Source: an uncultured Mailhella sp. (lineage in GTDB: Bacteria; Desulfobacterota; Desulfovibrionia; Desulfovibrionales; Desulfovibrionaceae). Taken from it: a stretch of 10,749 nucleotides of DNA. Of the stretch, positions 1 through 5,849 are shown in pieces; the stretch's first letter is position 1; every line of letters starts with the position of its first letter. The notes under the pieces are model-generated. The model was not told the DNA's origin and made no database searches. It worked only from the letters and a program-made list of their open reading frames with translations. The translations under genes were made by a program, and so were the position numbers. The DNA lies in the NCBI GenBank assembly GCA_948482415.1, contig CAOMFZ010000061.1, positions 1 to 10,749 on the forward strand, written 5' to 3'.

Positions 1-1530
1 TCCAACTCCGGCGGTGTATGGGGCGCTAAACTCAAATATGCCGGCTGGGATGCTATTATTGTTGAAGGTAAAGCAAAATCTTGGGTTTACATCAATATTG
101 AAGATGATAAAATCGAAATTTTGCCAGCTGACAAATATGTGGGTATGCTCAGTGAAGCTTGTGACGAAGCATTCAAAGAAGTACATCCAAAAGCTTCTGT
201 TTTGAATATTGGCCCTGCCGGGGAACATTTATCCCTTCTTGCTGCCATTATGAACGATAAAGACCGTGCAGCAGGCAGAAGCGGTGTTGGCGCTGTTATG
301 GGCTCCAAGAATTTGAAAGCAATCACCGTGACTGCAACCAAAAATTCTGTTGAACCTCATGATGCTGACAAATTGAAAGCAGCCATGAAGGAATGCCTCC
401 AGATTCTCAAGGAAAATCCTGTAACAAGCCAGGGGCTGCCAACGTATGGTACTGCTGTTCTTGTTAATATTGTTAACAATATTGGAACATTCCCAACCAA
501 TAACTGGCAAAGCAGCTATTATGCCAAGGCTGATGATATTTCTGGTGAAACCTTAAAAGATAAATATTTGGAAAAGAACCATTATTGCCATCGCTGCCAA
601 ATTGGCTGCGGCCGAGTTGTTAATATTGACGGTAAAATTGCCGGCGGCCCTGAATATGAACCACTTTGGGCATATGGCGGCAACTGCGGCAACAATGATT
701 TGAATGCCATTGATAAAGCAAACTTCCTTTGCAATGAATATGGTCTCGATGCTATTTCTACTCCATGCACCATTGCTGCCGCTATGGAATTGTATCAACG
801 CGGCGCAATCAAAGACGAAGACTGCGGCGGTGTGCCACTCAAATGGGGCAGTGCGGAAGCTATTGTAGAATGGACAAAACGCATGGGTGAAGCAAGTTCT
901 CCTCTTGCTAAACTTATGGCTGACGGCTCCTATCGTCTTTGCGAACATTATGGCATGCCGGAAGTTTCCATGAGCGTAAAGAAACAAGAAATGCCTGCTT
1001 ATGATGCCCGCGGTATTCAGGGCATTGGTATTACCTATGCAACCAGCAACCGCGGCGGCTGTCACGTTCGCGGCTATATGATTTCTCCTGAAGTTTTGGG
1101 CTTGCCTGAACAACTTGACCGTACAACCACTGAAGGCAAAGCAACATGGTGCAAAATTTTCCAGGATTTGACCGCTGTTATTGACTCCATGGGACTTTGT
1201 CTCTTCTCATCTTTTGCGCTTGGTGCACCTCAGTATGCTGCCCTTCTCAATGCCGGCACGGGCACAAATTATGATGTTAATGGCTTGCTTGAAGTGGGTG
1301 AACGTATCTACAATATTGAACGTTTATTCAATAAAGCAGCAGGTATGAAACCGGAAGATGACCGTTTGCCGAAACGTCTTCTTCAAGACCCAATTCCTGA
1401 CGGACCTTCAAAGGGTATGGTAAGCCAACTGCAGGTTACCCTGCCGCAATACTATGAAGTCCGCGGCTGGAAAGATGCTTTCCCTCTCAAGGAAACGCTC
1501 GACAGATTGGGATTAGTTGAAAAGAACTAA
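1..1530 (+). CDS. aor: Tungsten-dependent aldehyde:ferredoxin oxidoreductase (5'-truncated)
   Basis: Oxidises aldehydes to carboxylic acids with ferredoxin as electron acceptor, using a tungsten bis-pyranopterin cofactor and one 4Fe-4S cluster; cytoplasmic. The frame is already open at base 1 and the first visible residues (SNSGGVWGAKLKYAGWDA) match the N-terminal AOR domain, so the gene starts upstream. From alignment to Pyrococcus furiosus AOR recalled from memory, about 90 residues are missing. Of 509 visible residues, numbering from base 1, the cluster ligands are C196, C199, C203 (CHRCQIGC) and C400 (DSMGLCLF). The family's active-site Glu and His correspond to E220 (GPEYE) and H355 (NRGGCH). 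The pterin-site motif GPAGEH and the AAGRSGVGAVMGSKNLKA segment are intact. Codon use is richer in C-ending codons (CTC, AAC, TTC) than in the pathway genes downstream, suggesting high expression. Family is very secure; the exact aldehyde substrate cannot be told. Confidence 0.96.
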   Translation, partial: SNSGGVWGAKLKYAGWDAIIVEGKAKSWVYINIEDDKIEILPADKYVGMLSEACDEAFKEVHPKASVLNIGPAGEHLSLLAAIMNDKDRAAGRSGVGAVMGSKNLKAITVTATKNSVEPHDADKLKAAMKECLQILKENPVTSQGLPTYGTAVLVNIVNNIGTFPTNNWQSSYYAKADDISGETLKDKYLEKNHYCHRCQIGCGRVVNIDGKIAGGPEYEPLWAYGGNCGNNDLNAIDKANFLCNEYGLDAISTPCTIAAAMELYQRGAIKDEDCGGVPLKWGSAEAIVEWTKRMGEASSPLAKLMADGSYRLCEHYGMPEVSMSVKKQEMPAYDARGIQGIGITYATSNRGGCHVRGYMISPEVLGLPEQLDRTTTEGKATWCKIFQDLTAVIDSMGLCLFSSFALGAPQYAALLNAGTGTNYDVNGLLEVGERIYNIERLFNKAAGMKPEDDRLPKRLLQDPIPDGPSKGMVSQLQVTLPQYYEVRGWKDAFPLKETLDRLGLVEKN

Positions 1531-1544
1531 TACAATGATTTTTT

Positions 1545-1553
1545 TGATATAAT
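1545..1553 (+). promoter_or_regulatory. Possible extended -10 promoter for the cofactor operon
   Basis: TGATATAAT matches the extended -10 pattern TGnTATAAT perfectly. There is no good -35 box at the usual distance. A transcript from here would start near 1559-1561, inside the left arm of the terminator hairpin. Either it is a chance match in AT-rich DNA, or the cofactor operon starts with an attenuator-like leader. Sequence match only. Confidence 0.3.
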
Positions 1554-1555
1554 AA

Positions 1556-1605
1556 AACCTGGCTTGTCTGTTATAGTTGTCTATCATGGGCAAGCCGGTT
1601 TTTTT
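1556..1605 (+). terminator. Rho-independent terminator after aor
   Basis: Left arm AACC(T)GGCTTG at 1556-1566 pairs with CAAGCCGGTT at 1591-1600, giving a 10-bp stem with one bulged T. An uninterrupted run of seven T follows at 1599-1605. It lies 25 bases after the aor stop, so it should separate most aor transcription from the cofactor genes that begin at 1617. Partial read-through is possible because the downstream promoter evidence is weak. Confidence 0.85.
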
Positions 1606-1616
1606 ATGAGGAATAT

Positions 1617-1838
1617 ATGATTGAAGTCAGGTTATTTGCCACACTTCGCGAAAACCGGGAAAAAATATATTTTCTGCCTGCTGAGGATTTTCACTGCGGA
1701 CAGGATGTATATGATTATCTGGGCATTCCAAAGGAGGATGTCAGCACATTTCTGATCAATGGTTTTCATAAAAAGCCTGAAGATGCAATAAAAGATAATG
1801 ATGTGCTGGCACTCTTTCCTCCTGTGGGAGGCGGCTAA
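1617..1838 (+). CDS. moaD: MoaD/ThiS-family sulfur carrier protein
   Basis: A 73-residue ubiquitin-fold protein, the usual length for MoaD/ThiS. It carries sulfur as a C-terminal thiocarboxylate and donates it to the dithiolene of molybdopterin/tungstopterin. The start MIEVRLFATLRE is typical of the first beta strand, and the C-terminal end DVLALFPPVGGG has the required terminal Gly-Gly. The start codon is preceded by GAGG at 1608-1611, five bases away. The next gene encodes its probable activating enzyme and begins directly after the stop codon. The family also includes ThiS (thiamine). The surrounding moa, mogA and moeA genes make pterin-cofactor synthesis far more likely, but the sequence alone cannot exclude a carrier devoted to the tungsten cofactor. 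Confidence 0.88.
   Translation: MIEVRLFATLRENREKIYFLPAEDFHCGQDVYDYLGIPKEDVSTFLINGFHKKPEDAIKDNDVLALFPPVGGG
1826..1831 (+). promoter_or_regulatory. Shine-Dalgarno of the ThiF/MoeB gene inside the Gly-Gly codons of moaD
   Basis: GGGAGG spans the codons GTG GGA GGC that encode the carrier's functional C-terminal Val-Gly-Gly. It sits seven bases before the ATG at 1839, which itself directly follows the TAA stop. The same bases therefore encode the reactive tail of the carrier and recruit ribosomes for its activating enzyme, favouring coupled translation. Confidence 0.8.
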
Positions 1839-2567
1839 ATGGCTGAATTATCACGTTATCAAAGGCAAATGGTTTTGCCGGAAATCGGCGAGGAAGGGCA
1901 AAAGAAACTTTTATCGTCAAGGGTTCTGCTGATTGGGGCTGGAGGACTGGGCACTCCCTGTGCTGTATATCTAACAGAGGCAGGAATCGGGCATTTAGAA
2001 ATTATAGACGCAGATACTGTGTCTTTTTCTAATTTAAACAGGCAATTCTTTTTTACAGAAAATGATATTGATTTGTATAAAGCAGAAATTGCTGAAAAGA
2101 GACTTGCACAGCTAAGCAGTTCTATCCATGTGCATGGGCAGGTAAAACACATTAATGAAGAGAACATTGAGGCAGTAATTCAAGGCTATGATGTTGTTGT
2201 GGATTGTGTGGACAGCCTTGCCACAAGAAAAATTGTTCATGATGCCTGCCTTGCGCAAAATATCCCTTTGGTTGAAGGTGGAATTGACGGTTTTTACGGT
2301 TTTGTTTCCTGTATAAAACGGGGATATCCCTGCCTTAATTGTATGGATTTTTTTAGTGGAAAAGAAAAAGAGAAAATTCCCGTTTTAGGGGCTGTGGCTG
2401 GAATTATTGGCTCCATGCAGGCACTTGAAACCATAAAAATTTTATTGCAAATTAATGATGCTTTATTTGGAAAAATCCTTTATTATGATGCAAAAAGACA
2501 GGAATTTGAAACAGTTGCAATTCCGGAAAATCCATCTTGCAAACTGCACAGGATAGAGAAGAGGTAA
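1839..2567 (+). CDS. moeB: ThiF/MoeB/HesA-family E1-like adenylyltransferase
   Basis: Activates the C-terminal glycine of a MoaD/ThiS-type carrier by adenylation with ATP so that it can receive sulfur. At 242 residues it is close to the length of MoeB. Visible motifs: nucleotide-binding GAGGLG (33-38), acidic pair D57/D59, SNLNRQ with R68, K81, and VVDCVDS with D122/D125. The zinc site begins with C165 and C168 (PCLNC). The second pair is C234 and H237 (CKLH), where MoeB normally has two cysteines. There is no rhodanese domain at the C-terminus, so sulfur must come from another protein. It follows the carrier gene with no gap, which fits an enzyme-substrate pair. ThiF and MoeB are hard to separate by sequence; MoeB is chosen from context. 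Confidence 0.88.
   Translation: MAELSRYQRQMVLPEIGEEGQKKLLSSRVLLIGAGGLGTPCAVYLTEAGIGHLEIIDADTVSFSNLNRQFFFTENDIDLYKAEIAEKRLAQLSSSIHVHGQVKHINEENIEAVIQGYDVVVDCVDSLATRKIVHDACLAQNIPLVEGGIDGFYGFVSCIKRGYPCLNCMDFFSGKEKEKIPVLGAVAGIIGSMQALETIKILLQINDALFGKILYYDAKRQEFETVAIPENPSCKLHRIEKR
2559..2564 (+). promoter_or_regulatory. Shine-Dalgarno that sets the moaC start
   Basis: AAGAGG lies five bases before ATG 2570, inside the last codons (Lys-Arg) of the upstream gene. It supports 2570 over an in-frame ATG at 2537, which would add 11 residues not seen in MoaC proteins and has no good ribosome site. Confidence 0.75.
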
Positions 2568-2569
2568 CT

Positions 2570-3055
2570 ATGGCAGATTTTAATCATTTTGATGAAAGTG
2601 GAAATGCTGTTATGGTGGACGTCACTGAAAAAAAAGTGACCACGCGTATTGCCATAGCAGAAGGAACGATTTTTTGTAATAAAGAAATTATTGAAGCAAT
2701 TTTGGCAAAAAATATCAAAAAAGGCGATGTACTTGGTGTTGCAAGAGTTGCAGGCATTATGGCAGTCAAGCAAACCGCTCATCTTATTCCCATGTGTCAC
2801 CCTCTCTTGATTTCCAAGAGCAGTATTGATTTTGAAATAAATCAGGAAAAAATGAGCATAAAAGCAATTTGTACTGTCAAAATTGAGGGAAAAACCGGCG
2901 TTGAAATGGAAGCCTTGACAGGCGTGAGTATAGCCTTATTAACTATATATGATATGTGCAAAGCCGTGGATAAAAGAATGGTTATTTCTGACATACATCT
3001 GGTGGAAAAACACGGCGGTAAAAGTGCAGATTTTTACTTTGATGAGGCAAAATAA
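2570..3055 (+). CDS. moaC: Cyclic pyranopterin monophosphate synthase MoaC
   Basis: Converts the MoaA product 3',8-cyclo-7,8-dihydro-GTP into cyclic pyranopterin monophosphate; acts as a cytoplasmic hexamer. The protein is 161 residues, the usual size. The residues known as catalytic in E. coli MoaC appear at the same positions here: K51 (KKGDVLG), C76/H77 (PMCHPLL), D128 and K131 (TIYDMCKA). The EALTGVS segment and the C-terminal HGGKSADF are also conserved. The start at 2570 is chosen over the in-frame ATG at 2537 because it is preceded by AAGAGG and gives the normal N-terminus (FNHFDESGNAVMVDV). It begins two bases after the previous stop, and its own stop overlaps the moaA start by one base (TAATG), so the two are probably translationally coupled. 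Confidence 0.96.
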   Translation: MADFNHFDESGNAVMVDVTEKKVTTRIAIAEGTIFCNKEIIEAILAKNIKKGDVLGVARVAGIMAVKQTAHLIPMCHPLLISKSSIDFEINQEKMSIKAICTVKIEGKTGVEMEALTGVSIALLTIYDMCKAVDKRMVISDIHLVEKHGGKSADFYFDEAK

Positions 3056-4029
3056 TGCAGGATAGTCACGGCAGAACTATTGATTATATCCGAATATCCA
3101 TAACAGACAGATGTAATTTGCGCTGTCTTTACTGCATGCCTGAAAACGGAATTGAGCTGTGCAGGCATGATGATGTGCTGCGTTATGAAGAATTTGTGCG
3201 CTTGTGCAGGATTTTTGCGAAATTGGGCATGAAAAAGGTAAAAATTACGGGCGGTGAGGCTCTTGTTCGCAAAGATGCAATTAATTTGATGAAAACTATT
3301 AAAAATATTGATGGAATTGAACAAGTTACGCTCACGACAAACGGTATTTTACTTGGCGATTATTTGGATGAACTTGTGCAAATTGGTATAGACGGAATTA
3401 ATATCAGTCTGGACAGCCTTGATACAGAAGAATTTAAACGCATAACCCGCGTTGGGGATGTGGAAAAAGTCAAAGCAAGCCTGTACAAAGCTTTGCAGTA
3501 TTCAAACTTGAAACTGAAAATTAATTGTGTGCCTTTTGACGGTGAAAATCAAAAACTTCTTGATTTGGTGGGGCTGGCAAAAGACAATCCTTTGCATGTG
3601 CGCTTTATTGAAATTATGCCCATTGGCGAGGGCAAGAATTTTAAATTTATGCAGGAAGATACGATTAAAGCCTTGATTGAAGAAAAATACGGTGCATTAA
3701 CACCATGTACGGAAAAGTTGGGGAATGGCCCCAGCCATTATTTTTCGCTGCAGGGCTTTCAGGGCAAGATTGGTTTTATCAGTGCTATTTCCCATAAATT
3801 CTGCCATGAATGTAATCGCATTCGCTTAACATGTACAGGATATTTAAAAATTTGTTTGCAATATGAAATTGGTGTAGACTTACGGAAATTGATACGTCAG
3901 GGCGCAAGTGACAGCATGCTTGAAGCTGCCATTATGCAGGCTGTGATGAAAAAGCCCTTAGAACACAGCTTCTTACAAAAAAATATTGCCTTTGAAGAAC
4001 AAGCGAAAATGGCGTCTATTGGAGGCTAA
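3055..4029 (+). CDS. moaA: GTP 3',8-cyclase MoaA (radical SAM)
   Basis: Carries out the first step of molybdopterin/tungstopterin synthesis: radical SAM-dependent rearrangement of GTP to 3',8-cyclo-7,8-dihydro-GTP. At 324 residues it is full length. The N-terminal radical SAM cluster motif is C20-x3-C24-x2-C27, followed by the SAM-binding GGE (66-68). The C-terminal, substrate-binding cluster is C250-x2-C253-x13-C267 (FCHECNRIRL). The protein ends in Gly-Gly (323-324), a tail known to reach the active site and be needed for activity. Both clusters and the GG tail separate it from related radical SAM proteins found beside AOR genes, such as Cmo. The start has GAGG at 3044-3047 and overlaps the moaC stop by one base. 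Confidence 0.97.
   Translation: MQDSHGRTIDYIRISITDRCNLRCLYCMPENGIELCRHDDVLRYEEFVRLCRIFAKLGMKKVKITGGEALVRKDAINLMKTIKNIDGIEQVTLTTNGILLGDYLDELVQIGIDGINISLDSLDTEEFKRITRVGDVEKVKASLYKALQYSNLKLKINCVPFDGENQKLLDLVGLAKDNPLHVRFIEIMPIGEGKNFKFMQEDTIKALIEEKYGALTPCTEKLGNGPSHYFSLQGFQGKIGFISAISHKFCHECNRIRLTCTGYLKICLQYEIGVDLRKLIRQGASDSMLEAAIMQAVMKKPLEHSFLQKNIAFEEQAKMASIGG
4021..4025 (+). promoter_or_regulatory. Shine-Dalgarno of mogA inside the Gly-Gly codons of moaA
   Basis: GGAGG is made from the two C-terminal glycine codons of moaA (GGA GGC). It is followed by the TAA stop and then at once by the ATG of the next gene at 4030. The spacing is short, four bases. It repeats the arrangement seen at the carrier/E1 junction at 1826-1839. 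Confidence 0.75.
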
Positions 4030-4521
4030 ATGAAACGAGTTGCAATAATCACGGCAAGTGACAGCGGATATAAAGGGGAGCGCGAAGATAAAAGTGCTCC
4101 TGTGATTGAAGAAATTGTGCAAAATGAAAACTATACTGTGGTGAAAAAATTGCTTTTGCCTGATGATAAAGAAAAGCTTGCAAACGCCATGCAGGAAATT
4201 GCCGATAAGGGTGAGGCGGATTTAATTCTGACCACAGGCGGAACAGGTTTTGCTCCTCGTGATGTGATGCCGGAAGCAACACTTGCTGTTCTTGAAAAAG
4301 TGGTGCCCGGTATTCCGGAAGCCATGCGGGCATACAGCATGCAGTTTACGAAAAGAGCCATGCTGTCACGAGCTGTGGCAGGCATTCGCAAAAAAACACT
4401 GATTATCAATATGCCGGGCTCACCAAAGGCTGTGCGTGAGTGTTTGGAATATATTATTTCTGAACTGAATCACGGTTTGGAAATCTTGCTGGAAGAAGCA
4501 AATAATTGTGCTAGAAAATAA
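4030..4521 (+). CDS. mogA: MogA/MoaB-family molybdopterin adenylyltransferase
   Basis: Adenylylates molybdopterin with ATP to give MPT-AMP, which is handed to MoeA for metal insertion. The protein is 163 residues, as expected for MogA or MoaB. Signature motifs: N-terminal ITASDSGYKGEREDKS, TTGGTG (68-73) that binds the pterin, PRDVMPEAT (76-84) and NMPGSPKAVRECL (127-139). The gene starts directly after the moaA stop, with a Shine-Dalgarno encoded in the end of moaA. In tungsten-using organisms MoaB-type proteins do this job; whether this one is closer to MogA or MoaB needs a tree. The downstream neighbour is a MOSC protein, a domain often found fused to this one. Confidence 0.92.
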   Translation: MKRVAIITASDSGYKGEREDKSAPVIEEIVQNENYTVVKKLLLPDDKEKLANAMQEIADKGEADLILTTGGTGFAPRDVMPEATLAVLEKVVPGIPEAMRAYSMQFTKRAMLSRAVAGIRKKTLIINMPGSPKAVRECLEYIISELNHGLEILLEEANNCARK

Positions 4522-4563
4522 TAAAAAATTATAGTAATAGAAACAAAAATACAGGAAAACAAT

Positions 4564-4992
4564 ATGGGAAAAGTTATTTCAACAAATATCAGTGAAATTC
4601 GCGGCATACAAAAGCACAATGTGGGCAAAATAAAGCTTATTGAAGATTACGGCATTGAAAATGATGCCCACGCAGGAAAGTGGCACAGACAGGTCAGTCT
4701 TTTGTCCCATGAAAAAATTGAAGCGTTTCGCGCAAAAGGAGCCGAAGTAAAAGACGGTGCTTTTGGTGAAAATATCGTTGTTTCCGGTATTGATTTCAAA
4801 TCATTGCCTGTGGGAACGCGTTTTAAGTGCAATGATGTTATTTTGGAAATGACGCAAATCGGAAAGGAATGTCATCACGGCTGTGAAATTTTCCAAAAAA
4901 TGGGTGAATGCATTATGCCTCGTGAGGGTGTTTTTGCAAAAATCATTCAGGGCGGAGAAATAGCAGTGGGTGATGAGATGACTATATTATAA
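4564..4992 (+). CDS. Stand-alone MOSC-domain protein
   Basis: A 142-residue single MOSC domain, named after the C-terminal domain of molybdenum-cofactor sulfurases. Conserved features visible are DAHAG (34-38) followed by WHRQVSLLS, GEN (68-70), and the cysteine-rich stretch IGKECHHGCEIF (99-110) followed by CIMPREGVF. C103, C107 and C116 are candidates for sulfur or cofactor handling. MOSC proteins bind molybdenum-type cofactors and may carry or transfer sulfur; the precise role of short MOSC proteins is not established. It starts 42 bases after mogA with AGGA at 4553-4556. This gap is longer and more AT-rich than others in the cluster. A TATAGT at 4530-4535 could be part of a weak internal promoter, without a convincing -35. 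Family assignment secure, function inferred from neighbours. Confidence 0.88.
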   Translation: MGKVISTNISEIRGIQKHNVGKIKLIEDYGIENDAHAGKWHRQVSLLSHEKIEAFRAKGAEVKDGAFGENIVVSGIDFKSLPVGTRFKCNDVILEMTQIGKECHHGCEIFQKMGECIMPREGVFAKIIQGGEIAVGDEMTIL

Positions 4993-4995
4993 TAT
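4984..4995 (+). promoter_or_regulatory. AT palindrome with TATAAT before tupA
   Basis: ATATTATAATAT is a perfect 12-base palindrome covering the end of the MOSC gene and the start of the 21-base gap before tupA. It contains a consensus -10 box, TATAAT, at 4988-4993. No -35 match is found at normal spacing. A promoter here would start transcription near 5000, just before the AGGAG of tupA. It could be an internal promoter or chance in AT-rich DNA. Confidence 0.3.
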
Positions 4996-5013
4996 GTTTT
5001 AGGAGTAGGTTTT

Positions 5014-5835
5014 ATGAAAAAACTTTTATTGTCCCTTGCAATGGCAGTATTATGCGCAATGCCGGCTATGGCAGCAGAAAATACTGTCCTCAAAATGGCA
5101 ACCACCACAAGTACAGCTGATACCGGTCTTCTCGATTATTTGACTCCTCTTTTCAAAGCTGACACAGGTTATGACTTGGAATACGTTTCTGTTGGCACCG
5201 GCGCAGCTATTAAACACGGTGAAAATGGTGATGTTGATATTCTTCTTGTTCACGCTAAAAAAAGCGAAGAAAAATTTGTTGCTGACGGCTTTGGCGTAGA
5301 ACGTTTTGAAGTTATGTATAATGACTTCATTGTTGTTGGTCCAAAAGATTACCTCCCATATTCTCAAGATGTAAAAGCAACCTTGAAGCAAGTTTTTGAC
5401 AAGAAACTCAACTGGGTATGCCGCGGCGATGATTCCGGTACTGATAAAAAAGAAAAAGGTATCTGGAAATCTATAAACATCAATCCTGCTGAAAATCCAA
5501 ACTACAAAGAATCCGGTTCCGGCATGGGCGCAAGCCTTTCCATGGCTGATGAACTGCGCGCAGGCATTCTTTCTGACCGCGGTACTTTCTTAAAAATGAA
5601 AAATGATGCAACTGTAAAATTGGATCTCGACATCATTTGCGAAAAGGCTCCTGACCTTTTGAACCAATACGGCGTTATTGCTGTAAATCCGGCAAAGTAT
5701 CCTCATGTAAACAATAAAGCAGCCAATGCTTTCATTGAATGGATTACTTCTGATAAAATCCAAAAAGTTATTGCTGACTTTGGCGTTGATAAGTACGGAC
5801 AAGGCTTGTTTGTTCCAAACGCTAAGAAGAAATAA
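5014..5835 (+). CDS. tupA: Tungstate-binding periplasmic protein TupA
   Basis: Captures tungstate outside the inner membrane and delivers it to TupBC. The protein is 273 residues with a clear signal peptide: MKK, hydrophobic stretch, likely cleavage after AMA at residue 20. TupA-family motifs follow: MATTTSTADTGLLDYL (28-43), VGTGAAIKHGENGDVD (60-75), the segment around DILLVHAKKSEEKFV, MYNDFIVVGP (101-110), RGDDSGT (137-143) and GMGASLSMADEL (170-181). R137 probably matches the arginine reported as important for tungstate selectivity in Desulfovibrio alaskensis TupA. After SGT the more familiar His is replaced by Asp (SGTDKKE). The ribosome site is strong (AGGAG at 5001-5005, eight bases from ATG), and codon use resembles aor more than the pathway genes, as expected for an abundant binding protein. 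The full tup set and AOR neighbour favour tungstate over molybdate or sulfate. Confidence 0.94.
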   Translation: MKKLLLSLAMAVLCAMPAMAAENTVLKMATTTSTADTGLLDYLTPLFKADTGYDLEYVSVGTGAAIKHGENGDVDILLVHAKKSEEKFVADGFGVERFEVMYNDFIVVGPKDYLPYSQDVKATLKQVFDKKLNWVCRGDDSGTDKKEKGIWKSININPAENPNYKESGSGMGASLSMADELRAGILSDRGTFLKMKNDATVKLDLDIICEKAPDLLNQYGVIAVNPAKYPHVNNKAANAFIEWITSDKIQKVIADFGVDKYGQGLFVPNAKKK

Positions 5836-5849
5836 GCCGGTTTTATAAA

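Noticed and set aside
553..1113. A 186-residue open frame on the - strand opposite aor
   Set aside because: It lies entirely within conserved AOR sequence including the cluster-binding cysteines, and has no motif or ribosome site of its own.
121..1530. A start for the AOR gene at TTG 121
   Set aside because: The same frame is open back to base 1 and encodes conserved AOR residues (NSGGVWG...) upstream of 121, so the gene is truncated by the window edge and does not start there.
1531..1616. A molybdenum/tungsten cofactor riboswitch ahead of the cofactor genes
   Set aside because: The 86-base gap is mostly the terminator hairpin. It is too short for the multi-stem Moco RNA and lacks any recognisable part of it.
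2537..2569. An N-terminal extension of moaC from ATG 2537
   Set aside because: The 11 extra residues have no match to MoaC, lie inside the upstream gene, and lack a ribosome site. The ATG at 2570 has AAGAGG at good spacing and yields residue numbering identical to E. coli MoaC.
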